This document shows, piece after piece, positions 7,497-15,118 of a stretch of 18,970 nt of DNA. A program made the position numbers and the translations under genes. This DNA is from an uncultured Bacilli bacterium. Its GTDB lineage: Bacteria > Bacillota_I > Bacilli_A > RF39 > UBA660. A model generated the notes under the pieces. It did not search any database. It saw only the letters and a program-made list of their open reading frames with translations, and had not been told where the DNA came from. The number at the start of each line of letters is the position of its first letter. The stretch's first letter is position 1. The stretch spans positions 1 through 18,970 of the forward strand of contig CALVVW010000030.1 in the NCBI GenBank assembly GCA_944364005.1, read 5' to 3'.

Positions 7497-10400
7497 ATGA
7501 ATATTTTTCAGAAAATAGGAAATATTGAATTAAAAAAAGACTCAGGTATTACAGGTCTTACCGATGAGTTTTTTTGCGTTTTATTATATTCTACTTTTAT
7601 AAATCAAAATAAAAATATATTGGTTGTTGTAAATTCTTTATATGAAGCAAATCAATTATATTCATCTTTATCTAATTATACAGATGATGTTTATTTGTTT
7701 CCTATGGATGATTTTTTAACTAGTGAGGCTTTGGCTGTTAGTCCTGAACTTCAATATAATCGTTTAGAAACAATGCATACTATATTAGAAAAAAAGGGTA
7801 TTGTTATTACTAATTTAATGGGATATTTAAGATTTTTGCCTTCTAAGGACAAATATACACAGTTTTTTGTGGAACTTACTGTAGGAAATCAATTTAATCC
7901 ACAGAATTTGGTGGAAAAACTAGTACAGTCAGGATATATTCGAGATACTATTGTTAATAAAACAGGTGAGTTTGCTGTTCGAGGTTTTATTATTGATGTT
8001 TTTCCTGTGGAAAGTGATAATCCAGTTCGTATAGAGTTTTTTGATGATGAGATTGAGTCTATTCGTTACTTTGATCCTGATACTCAAAAGTCATTATCTA
8101 ATATTTCTTCTGTATTAATTTTACCCTGTACAGAGTTTTTAACTGATAAGATGGTTTTAGAGGAAGAAGTATTTAAACAAAAATATTTACCGAAGTATGA
8201 AGAGATATCTTCTATTTCGGATTATTTAAAACCAGCTATTACTTTTTTTAAAGATTATGATCAGTTGAAGGTAAGTTTTCAGCAAATTATGGAAGAAGTA
8301 TTTACTTATCAAAGTACTAAAGATATATCTTTTCAGGGAAATTATATGTTTGATTTTTTACAAATTGCAGTGGATTACCCTGTTTATTATATGAATATTG
8401 ATCATTTTCTTTCTGACAAGATTATAGATTTTAATGTTCATACGATTAATAATTTTAATGAGAATGCTGATAGTATTAATCAATTTATTCGTAAGGCTAT
8501 TGATGATGGTAAGACTGTTGTTTTATGTTTACAGAAATATCAAGTATTTAGTGCTATGAAATTTCTTAATATGAGAGTAGTTGAAACTGATTTTGATCAT
8601 ATAGAAAGTAATCAAGTAAATTTAGTTTCAAAACCTATACGTTCTGGTTTTATTTATCAAGATTATGTTTTTTTAACTGCTAATGAATTATTTATCATTA
8701 AAGAAAAACAGAAAAAGTATCGTACAAAGTTTAAATATTCTTCTACTATTTCTGATATTAACAAATTGGAAGTAGGGGATTATGTTGTTCATAATGTTCA
8801 TGGTATTGGTGTTTATAACGGAATAAAGACTCTTTCTTCTTCTGGCGTAGTTAAAGATTATATAGAAGTTTTATATCAGGGAGAGGATAAGTTATATATA
8901 CCTGTTGAAAAAATTGATTTACTTAGTAAATATACAGGTAAAGAAGGATATGCTCCTAAAATTAATAAACTTGGTGGTACAGAATGGCAAAAAACTAAGA
9001 ATCGTGTTAAGAAAAAAGTTCAAGATATGGCTGATGATTTATTGCAGTTATATGCAGAACGAGAAGCTAGACGTGGTTTTGCTTTTTCTCCGGACAATGA
9101 TTTAATGATTGATTTTGAATCAAGGTTTCCTTATGAATTAACTTCTGATCAAAAACGGGCTATTGTACAAATTAAGGAAGATATGGAAAAACCAGTTCCT
9201 ATGGATCGTTTATTATGTGGGGATGTTGGATTTGGAAAGACGGAAGTCGCTTTTGTTGCCGCTTTTAAAGCTATTTTAGATTCTAAACAAGTACTTTTCT
9301 TATGTCCTACTACTATTTTATCTAATCAGCATTATGAGAATGCTATAGCTAGATTTAAAGACTTTCCTGTTTCTATTGGTCTTTTAAATAGATTTACTTC
9401 TCCTAAAGAAACAAAGCGAATTATCGAAGGACTTTCTAATGGTACGATTGATTTGGTTTTTGGTACGCATCGTTTATTAAGTGATGATATTAAACCTAAG
9501 AATCTTGGCCTTTTGGTTATTGATGAAGAGCAAAGATTTGGTGTTACTCATAAAGAAAAAATAAAAAAGTATAAAACAAATGTGGATGTTTTGACATTAA
9601 CTGCTACACCTATTCCTAGAACATTACAAATGTCTTTAGTAGGTATTCGAAGTTTATCATTAATTGAGACTCCTCCTATTAACCGGTATCCTGTACAAAC
9701 TTATGTTATTGAAGAGAATAAGCAGATTTTAAAAGATGCAATTTATAAAGAGTTATCTCGTGAAGGACAAGTGTTTATTCTTTATAATAAAGTAGAGTCT
9801 ATCGAGGAAGAAAAATATCGTGTTCAAAGTCTAGTTCCTGATGCTAGAATTATTACTGCTCATGGACAGATGAATAAAAATGACTTGGAAAATAGAATTT
9901 TAGATTTTGTTAATCATGAATATGATATTTTAATATGTACTACTATTATTGAAACTGGTATTGATATACCAAATGTTAATACCTTAATTATTATGGATGC
10001 TGATCGATTTGGTCTTAGTCAGTTATATCAAATTCGTGGTAGGGTTGGCCGTAGCGATAAATTTGCTTATGCTTATTTGATGTATCATCCAGCTAAGGTT
10101 TTGACAGAGTCAGCTATTAAGCGACTTAATGTTATTAAAGAATTTACAGCACTTGGTAGTGGTTTTAGTATCGCAACACGAGATTTATCTATTCGTGGTG
10201 CTGGTGATATTTTAGGTAGTGAGCAAGCGGGATTTATTGATTCTGTTGGAATTGATTTGTATTTGCGATTGTTAAATGAAGAAGTTTTACGTAAGAAGAA
10301 TCTAACTTTACCAGAGGAAGAAGAAGTAGAAGACACTAAGCCGTTATTAAGTGTTAGTACACATATTGCGGATAATTATGTTCACGAAGATGATTTAAAG

Positions 10401-10790
10401 ATTGAAATTCATCGTAAGATTAATGAAATAGATTCTAAAGAAAAATTGGAAGAGGTAAAACAAGAATTAGAAGACCGTTTTGGACGTATTAATGAAGATA
10501 TGCTTGTTTATATGTATGAGGAATGGTTTGAAAAGCTTGCTAATTATGTTCACGTTAAACGAGTTACACAAACGAAAAACTCTATTGAATTAGTATTTCC
10601 TGCAGAGGTTGTTTCTAATATTAAAGTGGATGAATTATTTATGGATTCTTATGATATTAGTCCATCTTTTAGATTCTTGAGTAGAGGATCTAATTTAGTT
10701 ATTATTTTAGATATTATAAAATTAGAGAAACATCCTATCTATTATTTAACGTCATTATTAGATTTAATCTATCGTAAATTTTTGTCTTAA
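7497..10790 (+). CDS. mfd: Transcription-repair coupling factor Mfd
   Basis: Mfd removes RNA polymerase stalled at DNA lesions and recruits UvrA to start nucleotide excision repair on the transcribed strand. The protein has 1097 residues, somewhat shorter than the roughly 1150-1180 of E. coli and B. subtilis. From the N-terminus it shows a UvrB-like module without ATPase motifs (about 1-330), the RNA polymerase interaction (CarD-like) domain starting near GDYVVHNVHGIGVY (about 427), a superfamily 2 motor with Walker A GDVGFGKTE (about 575) and DEEQRFG (about 675), the GRVGRS motif VI (about 848), and a C-terminal regulatory domain. It starts four bases after pth with AGGTGAT overlapping the pth stop, so the two are probably one unit. 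No break or frameshift is visible. Confidence 0.97.
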   Translation: MNIFQKIGNIELKKDSGITGLTDEFFCVLLYSTFINQNKNILVVVNSLYEANQLYSSLSNYTDDVYLFPMDDFLTSEALAVSPELQYNRLETMHTILEKKGIVITNLMGYLRFLPSKDKYTQFFVELTVGNQFNPQNLVEKLVQSGYIRDTIVNKTGEFAVRGFIIDVFPVESDNPVRIEFFDDEIESIRYFDPDTQKSLSNISSVLILPCTEFLTDKMVLEEEVFKQKYLPKYEEISSISDYLKPAITFFKDYDQLKVSFQQIMEEVFTYQSTKDISFQGNYMFDFLQIAVDYPVYYMNIDHFLSDKIIDFNVHTINNFNENADSINQFIRKAIDDGKTVVLCLQKYQVFSAMKFLNMRVVETDFDHIESNQVNLVSKPIRSGFIYQDYVFLTANELFIIKEKQKKYRTKFKYSSTISDINKLEVGDYVVHNVHGIGVYNGIKTLSSSGVVKDYIEVLYQGEDKLYIPVEKIDLLSKYTGKEGYAPKINKLGGTEWQKTKNRVKKKVQDMADDLLQLYAEREARRGFAFSPDNDLMIDFESRFPYELTSDQKRAIVQIKEDMEKPVPMDRLLCGDVGFGKTEVAFVAAFKAILDSKQVLFLCPTTILSNQHYENAIARFKDFPVSIGLLNRFTSPKETKRIIEGLSNGTIDLVFGTHRLLSDDIKPKNLGLLVIDEEQRFGVTHKEKIKKYKTNVDVLTLTATPIPRTLQMSLVGIRSLSLIETPPINRYPVQTYVIEENKQILKDAIYKELSREGQVFILYNKVESIEEEKYRVQSLVPDARIITAHGQMNKNDLENRILDFVNHEYDILICTTIIETGIDIPNVNTLIIMDADRFGLSQLYQIRGRVGRSDKFAYAYLMYHPAKVLTESAIKRLNVIKEFTALGSGFSIATRDLSIRGAGDILGSEQAGFIDSVGIDLYLRLLNEEVLRKKNLTLPEEEEVEDTKPLLSVSTHIADNYVHEDDLKIEIHRKINEIDSKEKLEEVKQELEDRFGRINEDMLVYMYEEWFEKLANYVHVKRVTQTKNSIELVFPAEVVSNIKVDELFMDSYDISPSFRFLSRGSNLVIILDIIKLEKHPIYYLTSLLDLIYRKFLS

Positions 10791-10792
10791 CC

Positions 10793-10822
10793 TTGACTAA
10801 TGGAAGAATGTTTTGTTACACT
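10793..10822 (+). promoter_or_regulatory. Sigma-A type promoter just after mfd
   Basis: TTGACT (10793-10798) and TACACT (10817-10822) are 18 bases apart, and the -10 box has an extended TGT (10814-10816) in front. Transcription would start near 10829, before the ATG chosen for the next gene. The promoter lies within the longer possible reading frame from 10800, an argument for the later start. Confidence 0.5.
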
Positions 10823-10844
10823 TACAATGCTAGGATGTGGTAGT

Positions 10845-11516
10845 ATGAATGAAGAAACAGTAGAAGAATTTAGGAAAAAACATTTTGAAAATTATCAAAA
10901 TGCTGTAATGGAGACTTTGAAAAATAATACTACTGTGTTATTTGAAGATGATATTTATTCTTTGCTACAAAAACCTCCTCTTGATTCTATGGATATTATT
11001 AAATGTAAATTTTTAGATTTAGCAAAACGTCATAAAATTATTATACAATCTGATATTTTAGATAAAGTTTTAGAAGATTATCGTTCTAGTATTATTTCTT
11101 TTATTCCTTCTTGGAAAAAAATTAGAATTGATGAATTAAGTAAAATTATTACTTCGTTTTCCCCTAAAAAAGAGTCAGATGTTATAAAGTTTAATAAGAA
11201 AGATTTTACTCCTTTAAATCGTAAGTTAAAAAAGAAGATGAAAGAAGATATTACAAAATCAGTTGATAAAAAAATTGTAAATTATGTAAATCGATTGTTT
11301 ACTTCTGATGTGGATGAAAATATTAAAAATGATATTGTTTCCGAAATGGTTAAATTTGTTCAAACTAAGTATATTAAACAGCTTTTAGAAAGTATAGATT
11401 TTAAAATAATTGTGAAAGATACTACATTAATTAACGGTGTGAGGGAACATGGAGAACGTTTTTTGTTTACAAAAATGAATTCTTATTTGCTAAATGAAGA
11501 TAAAATTTCAGAATAA
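10845..11516 (+). CDS. Unrecognised protein between mfd and spoVT
   Basis: I do not recognise this gene. It encodes 223 residues from the ATG at 10845, which follows AGGATGTGG (10832-10840) and lies downstream of a good promoter; an ATG at 10800 would add 15 residues but has no ribosome binding site. The protein looks soluble and mostly helical: no signal peptide or membrane segment, many Lys, Ile, Asp and Glu. There is an aromatic patch around FIPSWKKIRIDEL (about residues 86-98) and a lysine-rich central part (about 110-150). The last third is also helical, ending near VREHGERFLFTKMNSYLL. No cysteine-pair, nucleotide-binding or helix-turn-helix motif stands out. Codon use matches its neighbours. 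It has its own terminator and so forms a single-gene unit. B. subtilis has no gene between mfd and spoVT. Confidence 0.8.
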   Translation: MNEETVEEFRKKHFENYQNAVMETLKNNTTVLFEDDIYSLLQKPPLDSMDIIKCKFLDLAKRHKIIIQSDILDKVLEDYRSSIISFIPSWKKIRIDELSKIITSFSPKKESDVIKFNKKDFTPLNRKLKKKMKEDITKSVDKKIVNYVNRLFTSDVDENIKNDIVSEMVKFVQTKYIKQLLESIDFKIIVKDTTLINGVREHGERFLFTKMNSYLLNEDKISE

Positions 11517-11519
11517 AGT

Positions 11520-11545
11520 GAGACAATATAGGTCTCTTTTTTTTT
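11520..11545 (+). terminator. Intrinsic terminator after the unrecognised gene
   Basis: GAGAC (11520-11524) pairs with GTCTC (11532-11536) across a seven-base loop, followed by nine T residues. It begins four bases after the stop codon. Confidence 0.75.
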
Positions 11546-11561
11546 GTAAAAAATTATATGG

Positions 11562-11594
11562 AAATATTTTCCAAGGTAAATCTTGGGAATATTT
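11562..11594. repeat. Inverted repeat upstream of spoVT, possible operator
   Basis: AAATATTTTCCAAG (11562-11575) pairs with CTTGGGAATATTT (11582-11594) around GTAAAT, giving 13 pairs with one bulged T and one G-T pair. No T run follows, so it is unlikely to be a terminator. It ends directly before the candidate spoVT promoter, where an activator or repressor could act. Confidence 0.5.
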
Positions 11595-11595
11595 A

Positions 11596-11624
11596 TTATA
11601 ATAAAGTATGAAAAGTGGTATAAA
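11596..11624 (+). promoter_or_regulatory. Candidate spoVT promoter
   Basis: TTATAA (11596-11601), 17 bases, then TATAAA (11619-11624) with an extended TGG in front reads as a weak sigma-A promoter. The same bases GGTATAAATT (11617-11626) also match the sigma-F type -10 pattern at nine of ten positions, with a poor -35. B. subtilis spoVT is transcribed in the forespore by sigma-G; I found no good sigma-G site here. Which sigma factor acts is unresolved. Confidence 0.4.
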
Positions 11625-11674
11625 TTGAAAAAATTTAGAAACAATAGTAGTATGGGAAAGTGAGGAATAATTAT

Positions 11675-12205
11675 ATGAAATCAACAGGTGTAGTAAGAAG
11701 AGTAGATGACTTAGGAAGAATCGTTATTCCGAAAGAAATTCGCCGTACTCTTAGGATTAGAGATGGAGAGTCATTAGAAATTTTTGTTGATAGGGAAATG
11801 ATAGCTTTAAAGAAGTTTTCTAAAATGACAGATATGGATGAAATTTCGAAACAGCTAGTAGATATTGTTAATACAGTTATACATCAAAATGTTTTTATTA
11901 CGGATCGAGACAATTTTATTGCTGGAAGTGGTGATTTAAGAAAAAAATATTTAGGTAAACCTATTTCAAAATCATTAGAACTTATTATGAAGGAGAGAAA
12001 AACTATTGTTGAACATAGTTCACATTCTATTGAATTATGTGATTCTGTAGTTGAAAATTGTGCTTATGTTATTAGTCCGGTTATTATGAATGGGGATGCC
12101 ATAGGATTAGTATTGATAGTTTCTGATGGTTCTGATATTGGACAGGTAGAAGAAAAAATGGCTGATGTTGTATCTAAATTTTTAGGTAAACATATTGAAG
12201 AATAG
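11675..12205 (+). CDS. spoVT: Stage V sporulation regulator SpoVT
   Basis: SpoVT is an AbrB-family DNA-binding regulator of late forespore genes. The protein has 176 residues (178 in B. subtilis). The N-terminal swapped-hairpin DNA-binding domain is very typical: MKSTGVVRRVDDLGRIVIPK, then EIRRTLRIRDGESLEIFVDRE. The C-terminal GAF-like domain (about 55-176) contains ITDRDNFIAGSGD and PVIMNGDAIGLVLIVSD. This second domain separates SpoVT from AbrB, which is about half as long. The ATG at 11675 follows GTGAGGA (11660-11666); the earlier GTG at 11660 is part of that site and is rejected. It sits after mfd as in B. subtilis, with one extra gene between. The methionine T-box promoter lies in its last codons. 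Confidence 0.92.
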   Translation: MKSTGVVRRVDDLGRIVIPKEIRRTLRIRDGESLEIFVDREMIALKKFSKMTDMDEISKQLVDIVNTVIHQNVFITDRDNFIAGSGDLRKKYLGKPISKSLELIMKERKTIVEHSSHSIELCDSVVENCAYVISPVIMNGDAIGLVLIVSDGSDIGQVEEKMADVVSKFLGKHIEE

Positions 12206-12223
12206 TTTTTTTTATGTTATACT
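12195..12223 (+). promoter_or_regulatory. Promoter of the methionine T-box transcript
   Basis: TTGAAG (12195-12200) and TATACT (12218-12223) are 17 bases apart, with an extended TGT before the -10 box. The -35 lies inside the end of spoVT. The start would be near 12230, just before the T-box leader fold. Confidence 0.75.
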
Positions 12224-12229
12224 TTATCC

Positions 12230-12453
12230 TGTTGAATGTGATGAGGAAGAGTCTTATAAAAAATAGTTTAGTTTAGAGATTCCGGCTGGTGAAAAAGGAA
12301 ATAGACTTTTTATGAGATATGGCTTCTGAACTATTACATCGATATGTAGGTGTAATCGTAGATAGGCGTTAACTATTTGAGTGTATAATATTTACTATTA
12401 TAAAATAAGGTGGTACCGCGAGATTTCGTCCTTATATTTATAATAGTTTTTTT
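12230..12453 (+). promoter_or_regulatory. T-box riboswitch (methionine) controlling metG
   Basis: This leader senses uncharged tRNA-Met: pairing with it favours an antiterminator, so the synthetase is made when methionylation is low. The signature T-box TGGTACCGCG lies at 12411-12420, to bind the tRNA acceptor end. In stem I, 12251-12262 pairs with 12307-12318 over 12 base pairs, followed at once by ATG (12319-12321), the best candidate for the specifier codon and a match for methionine. A second ATG at 12312-12314 lies within that stem. The distal part has TCCGGCTGGTGAAAAAGG (12281-12298), like the usual stem I terminal loop. A stem III candidate is ATTACATC pairing with GGTGTAAT (about 12334-12357). 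The leader ends in the terminator listed separately. Identity of the class is certain; the fold of stem I is partly inferred. Confidence 0.95.
12395..12453 (+). terminator. Conditional terminator of the metG T-box
   Basis: The segment 12395-12410 pairs with 12430-12446 almost perfectly (about 16 pairs), followed by seven T residues. The left arm overlaps the start of the antiterminator, so the two folds exclude each other. Confidence 0.9.
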
Positions 12454-12468
12454 ATTAGGAGGGATAAT

Positions 12469-14004
12469 ATGAAAGAAAAATTTTATGTTACAACAGCTAT
12501 TGCATATACTTCTGGGAAACCACATATAGGTAATACTTATGAGGTTGTCTTAGCTGATGCGATTGCTAGATATAAAAGATTTAAGGGATATGATGTGTAT
12601 TTTCAGACTGGTACAGATGAGCATGGTCAAAAAATAGAGGATAAAGCTATTGCTGCAGGAGTTAATCCACAGGATTTTGTGGATAAGCAAGCTAGTGAAG
12701 TTAAGCATATTTGGGATTTGATGGATACTAGTTATGATAAGTTTGTCAGAACAACCGATCCTCATCATAAGAAAATAGTTCAACATATTTTTAAGAAGAT
12801 GTATGACCAGGGCGATATTTATAAAGGTGAATATACAGGACTTTATTGTACTCCTTGTGAATCTTTTTGGACGGAGTCTCAGCTTGTTGATGGTAAGTGT
12901 CCTGATTGCGGGCGCGAAGTAAAAGAAGCAAAAGAGGAAGCTTATTTCTTTAAATTAAGTAAATATCAAAAGAAATTAGAGAATTTTATTGAATCTAATC
13001 CTGATTTTATACAACCAGCGGCAAGACGTAATGAAATGTTAAATAATTTTATTAAACCTGGTCTTCAAGATTTATGTGTTTCTCGTACTTCATTTAAATG
13101 GGGAATTCCTGTAGATTTTGATTCTGATCATGTCGTTTATGTATGGCTTGATGCTTTGACTAATTATATTACAAATATTGGATATGATGTGGATGAAGTA
13201 ACAGAAGAGTTTAAAAAATTATGGCCTGCAGATTTACAAGTAATTGGTAAAGATATTGTTCGTTTCCATTCTATTTATTGGCCTTGCTTTTTATGGTCTT
13301 TAGGTCTTCCACTTCCTAAGAAGATATTTGGTCATCCTTGGTTGCTTATGAATAATGATAAGATGAGTAAATCTAAAGGTAATGTTATTTACGCAGATGA
13401 ATTAGTAGACTCTTTTGGAGTGGATGCAGTTCGTTATTATTTACTTCATGAAATTCCATTTGCCAGTGATGGAAATATTACTTATGATTTATTAATTGAT
13501 CATATTAATGGTGAACTTGCCAATGTTTTAGGAAATTTAGTTCAACGTTCTATTTCTATGGGAAATAAGTATTTTGATGGTGCTGTTACTAGCACAGAAA
13601 AGTCTGAAAATATTGATTTAGAATTAGAAAATAAATTAAAAGATTTAGAAAAATTAGTTGATGAAAAGATGAATGCTTTACAGATTAGTGATGCTATTAC
13701 AGAAATATTTAATGTTTTACGTTTTACTAATAAATATATCGATGAGACTACTCCTTGGATTTTAGCAAAAGACGAATCTCAACGAGAGCGTTTGCAGAGT
13801 GTTATTTATCATCTATTAGAGTCTATTCGTGTATGTGGCCTTTATTTGGAACCATTTATGCCTACTACTAGTAAAGAAATTATGAGACAACTCAATATTC
13901 AAGATAATAGTATTTGTTATAATTCTGCTAATCAATATCAATTACTTTCTCCAACGCCTATATTTCAAAGGATTAATCGAGAAGAGTTTTTTAAAAAAAT
14001 GTAA
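12469..14004 (+). CDS. metG: Methionyl-tRNA synthetase, short form
   Basis: This class I synthetase charges tRNA-Met (initiator and elongator) with methionine. The 511-residue protein has HIGN (19-22) and KMSKS (298-302), which bind ATP and the adenylate, and a zinc knuckle with Cys127, Cys130, Cys144 and Cys147 in the connective peptide. The helical anticodon-binding domain covers about 345-500. The C-terminal EMAPII/Trbp111-like tRNA-binding domain of the B. subtilis enzyme (664 residues) is missing: the reading frame ends soon after the helical domain, with a clean stop and a strong terminator, so this looks like a natural short form. A strong AGGAGGG site (12457-12463) precedes the ATG. 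The T-box leader controls it. Confidence 0.97.
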   Translation: MKEKFYVTTAIAYTSGKPHIGNTYEVVLADAIARYKRFKGYDVYFQTGTDEHGQKIEDKAIAAGVNPQDFVDKQASEVKHIWDLMDTSYDKFVRTTDPHHKKIVQHIFKKMYDQGDIYKGEYTGLYCTPCESFWTESQLVDGKCPDCGREVKEAKEEAYFFKLSKYQKKLENFIESNPDFIQPAARRNEMLNNFIKPGLQDLCVSRTSFKWGIPVDFDSDHVVYVWLDALTNYITNIGYDVDEVTEEFKKLWPADLQVIGKDIVRFHSIYWPCFLWSLGLPLPKKIFGHPWLLMNNDKMSKSKGNVIYADELVDSFGVDAVRYYLLHEIPFASDGNITYDLLIDHINGELANVLGNLVQRSISMGNKYFDGAVTSTEKSENIDLELENKLKDLEKLVDEKMNALQISDAITEIFNVLRFTNKYIDETTPWILAKDESQRERLQSVIYHLLESIRVCGLYLEPFMPTTSKEIMRQLNIQDNSICYNSANQYQLLSPTPIFQRINREEFFKKM

Positions 14005-14020
14005 AGTTTAATGTAAATAT

Positions 14021-14056
14021 AAAAAAGAAAGATGTAAAGTATATCTTTCTTTTTTT
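14021..14056 (+). terminator. Strong intrinsic terminator after metG
   Basis: AAAAAAGAAAGAT (14021-14033) pairs perfectly with ATCTTTCTTTTTT (14043-14055) across a nine-base loop. The right arm itself supplies the T run. The A-rich left arm means it could also act on the opposite strand. Confidence 0.85.
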
Positions 14057-14061
14057 AGTTA

Positions 14062-14070
14062 TGTTATAGT
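14062..14070 (+). promoter_or_regulatory. Extended -10 promoter before the small membrane protein and tatD
   Basis: TGT is followed by TATAGT (14065-14070), directly after the metG terminator. No convincing -35 box is present. It would start a transcript near 14077, ahead of the ribosome binding site at 14091. Confidence 0.5.
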
Positions 14071-14103
14071 GAAAGAGTAGTGGCTGTATGAAAGGAAAAA
14101 ATT

Positions 14104-14277
14104 ATGGCAAGAAATATGGCGCAGTCTTTTTATCTAGATGTTTTGTATGTATTTGGTAGTCTTTTTATTATTTTATATTTGGGTGTGACTCAAAATTTAA
14201 TGGATGCTATTTATTTAGTCGTTATTACGTTTATTTATTTTAGAATGAAGTTTTGTCAGTGGAAAAAATATCATTAA
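14104..14277 (+). CDS. Small two-helix membrane protein
   Basis: This 57-residue protein is unrecognised. It begins MARNMAQSFYLDVLYVFGSL and shows two hydrophobic stretches, about 10-27 and 34-47, joined by a short polar turn (TQNLMDA). The tail is basic (FRMKFCQWKKYH), so by the positive-inside rule both ends may face the cytoplasm. The ATG follows AAAGGA (14091-14096) with good spacing and lies behind an extended -10 promoter. The stop is 29 bases before the ATG of tatD with no terminator, so the two are probably co-transcribed. Codon use matches neighbours. Function cannot be inferred. Support comes from the promoter, ribosome binding site and operon context, because the length alone is too small to be convincing. 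Confidence 0.65.
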   Translation: MARNMAQSFYLDVLYVFGSLFIILYLGVTQNLMDAIYLVVITFIYFRMKFCQWKKYH

Positions 14278-14306
14278 TATGGTATTTTTATTTTGGAGGT
14301 ATTGTT

Positions 14307-15074
14307 ATGTTTATTGATACGCATTGTCATTTATCAGTCGATGATTATGAAAATATAGATCAAGTGCTTGTTGAAAATAGAGCGGCTGGTGTTAGTCCTA
14401 TTATTATTTCGGGATGTACGAAGAAGGATATTTTAGAGTCTTTGGAATATGCAAAACGCTATTCTGACGTTTTTTTAACGATTGGTTATCATCCATCAGA
14501 AGCTAATAGTATTACAGATGAGGATTTATTTTTGTTAGAGCAACAGCTTGCTTCTACTTCTAAAATTGTCGGTCTTGGAGAAATAGGTCTTGATTATTAT
14601 TATGGAAAAGATAATAGAGATTTGCAAATTCAATTATTTGAAAAACAATTACAGTTAGCAGAAAGGTTAGCTCTTCCTGTTGTTATACATAGCAGAGACG
14701 CTACTTTTGATACAATTCAGTTGCTTAAAAAGCATTCTGTTTTTGGAGTTATTCATTGTTTTAGTGGAAGCTTAGAAACTGCTAAAGAATATATTCAGCT
14801 GGGATTTAATTTGGGAATTGGGGGAGTTATTACCTTTAAAAATAGTAAGTTAAAAGAAGTAGTTGAACAAATTCCATTAAGTAATATTGTGTTAGAGACG
14901 GATAGTCCTTATTTAACACCTGAACCTTTTCGTGGTAAGAAAAATAGTTCTAAATTTATTCCTTATATTGCAACAGCTATTGCTGATTGTAAAAATATTA
15001 GTTTAGATGAAGTATCTTCTGTTACAACTTGTAATGCTAAAAAAATATTTCATTTAGATTCGTTTGCAAAATAG
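14307..15074 (+). CDS. tatD: TatD-family metal-dependent deoxyribonuclease
   Basis: TatD proteins (YabD in B. subtilis) are TIM-barrel metal-dependent hydrolases. The E. coli enzyme is a 3'-5' DNase linked to oxidative damage repair and to DNA fragmentation. The 255-residue protein keeps all metal ligands: His6 and His8 in THCH, Glu92 in GEIGLDYYY, His128 in VIHSRDA, His150 in HCFSG and Asp199 in ETDSPYL. The ATG at 14307 follows GGAGGT (14295-14300) and starts at the first barrel strand; longer frames upstream overlap the small membrane gene and were rejected. Placement after metG is the conserved order. In B. subtilis yabE and rnmV follow; here a secreted-protein cluster does. Confidence 0.94.
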   Translation: MFIDTHCHLSVDDYENIDQVLVENRAAGVSPIIISGCTKKDILESLEYAKRYSDVFLTIGYHPSEANSITDEDLFLLEQQLASTSKIVGLGEIGLDYYYGKDNRDLQIQLFEKQLQLAERLALPVVIHSRDATFDTIQLLKKHSVFGVIHCFSGSLETAKEYIQLGFNLGIGGVITFKNSKLKEVVEQIPLSNIVLETDSPYLTPEPFRGKKNSSKFIPYIATAIADCKNISLDEVSSVTTCNAKKIFHLDSFAK

Positions 15075-15092
15075 AGTAAAATAGTGTATTCT
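15064..15092 (+). promoter_or_regulatory. Candidate promoter for the first TasA-like gene
   Basis: TTGCAA (15064-15069) and TATTCT (15087-15092) are 17 bases apart. Both match the consensus at four of six positions. A 12-bp palindrome CTTATATATAAG (15091-15102) covers the expected start site. No terminator separates this gene from tatD, so read-through is also possible. Confidence 0.35.
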
Positions 15093-15118
15093 TATATATA
15101 AGATAGGGGTTGTATTTC

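Noticed and set aside
8905..9105. Second + strand frame inside mfd
   Set aside because: It is an out-of-frame shadow of the mfd interaction and motor region, with lysine-rich nonsense sequence and no start signal.
10800..10844. Longer N-terminus of the unrecognised gene after mfd
   Set aside because: No ribosome binding site at 10800, and the gene's promoter lies within this stretch.
15091..15102. Palindrome CTTATATATAAG as a regulator site
   Set aside because: It is short and purely AT-rich around a TATATA core, which is expected by chance at this composition; kept only as a note on the promoter.
15110..15118. TTG start for the first TasA-like gene
   Set aside because: It overlaps the AGGGGT ribosome binding site; the ATG at 15119 is correctly spaced.
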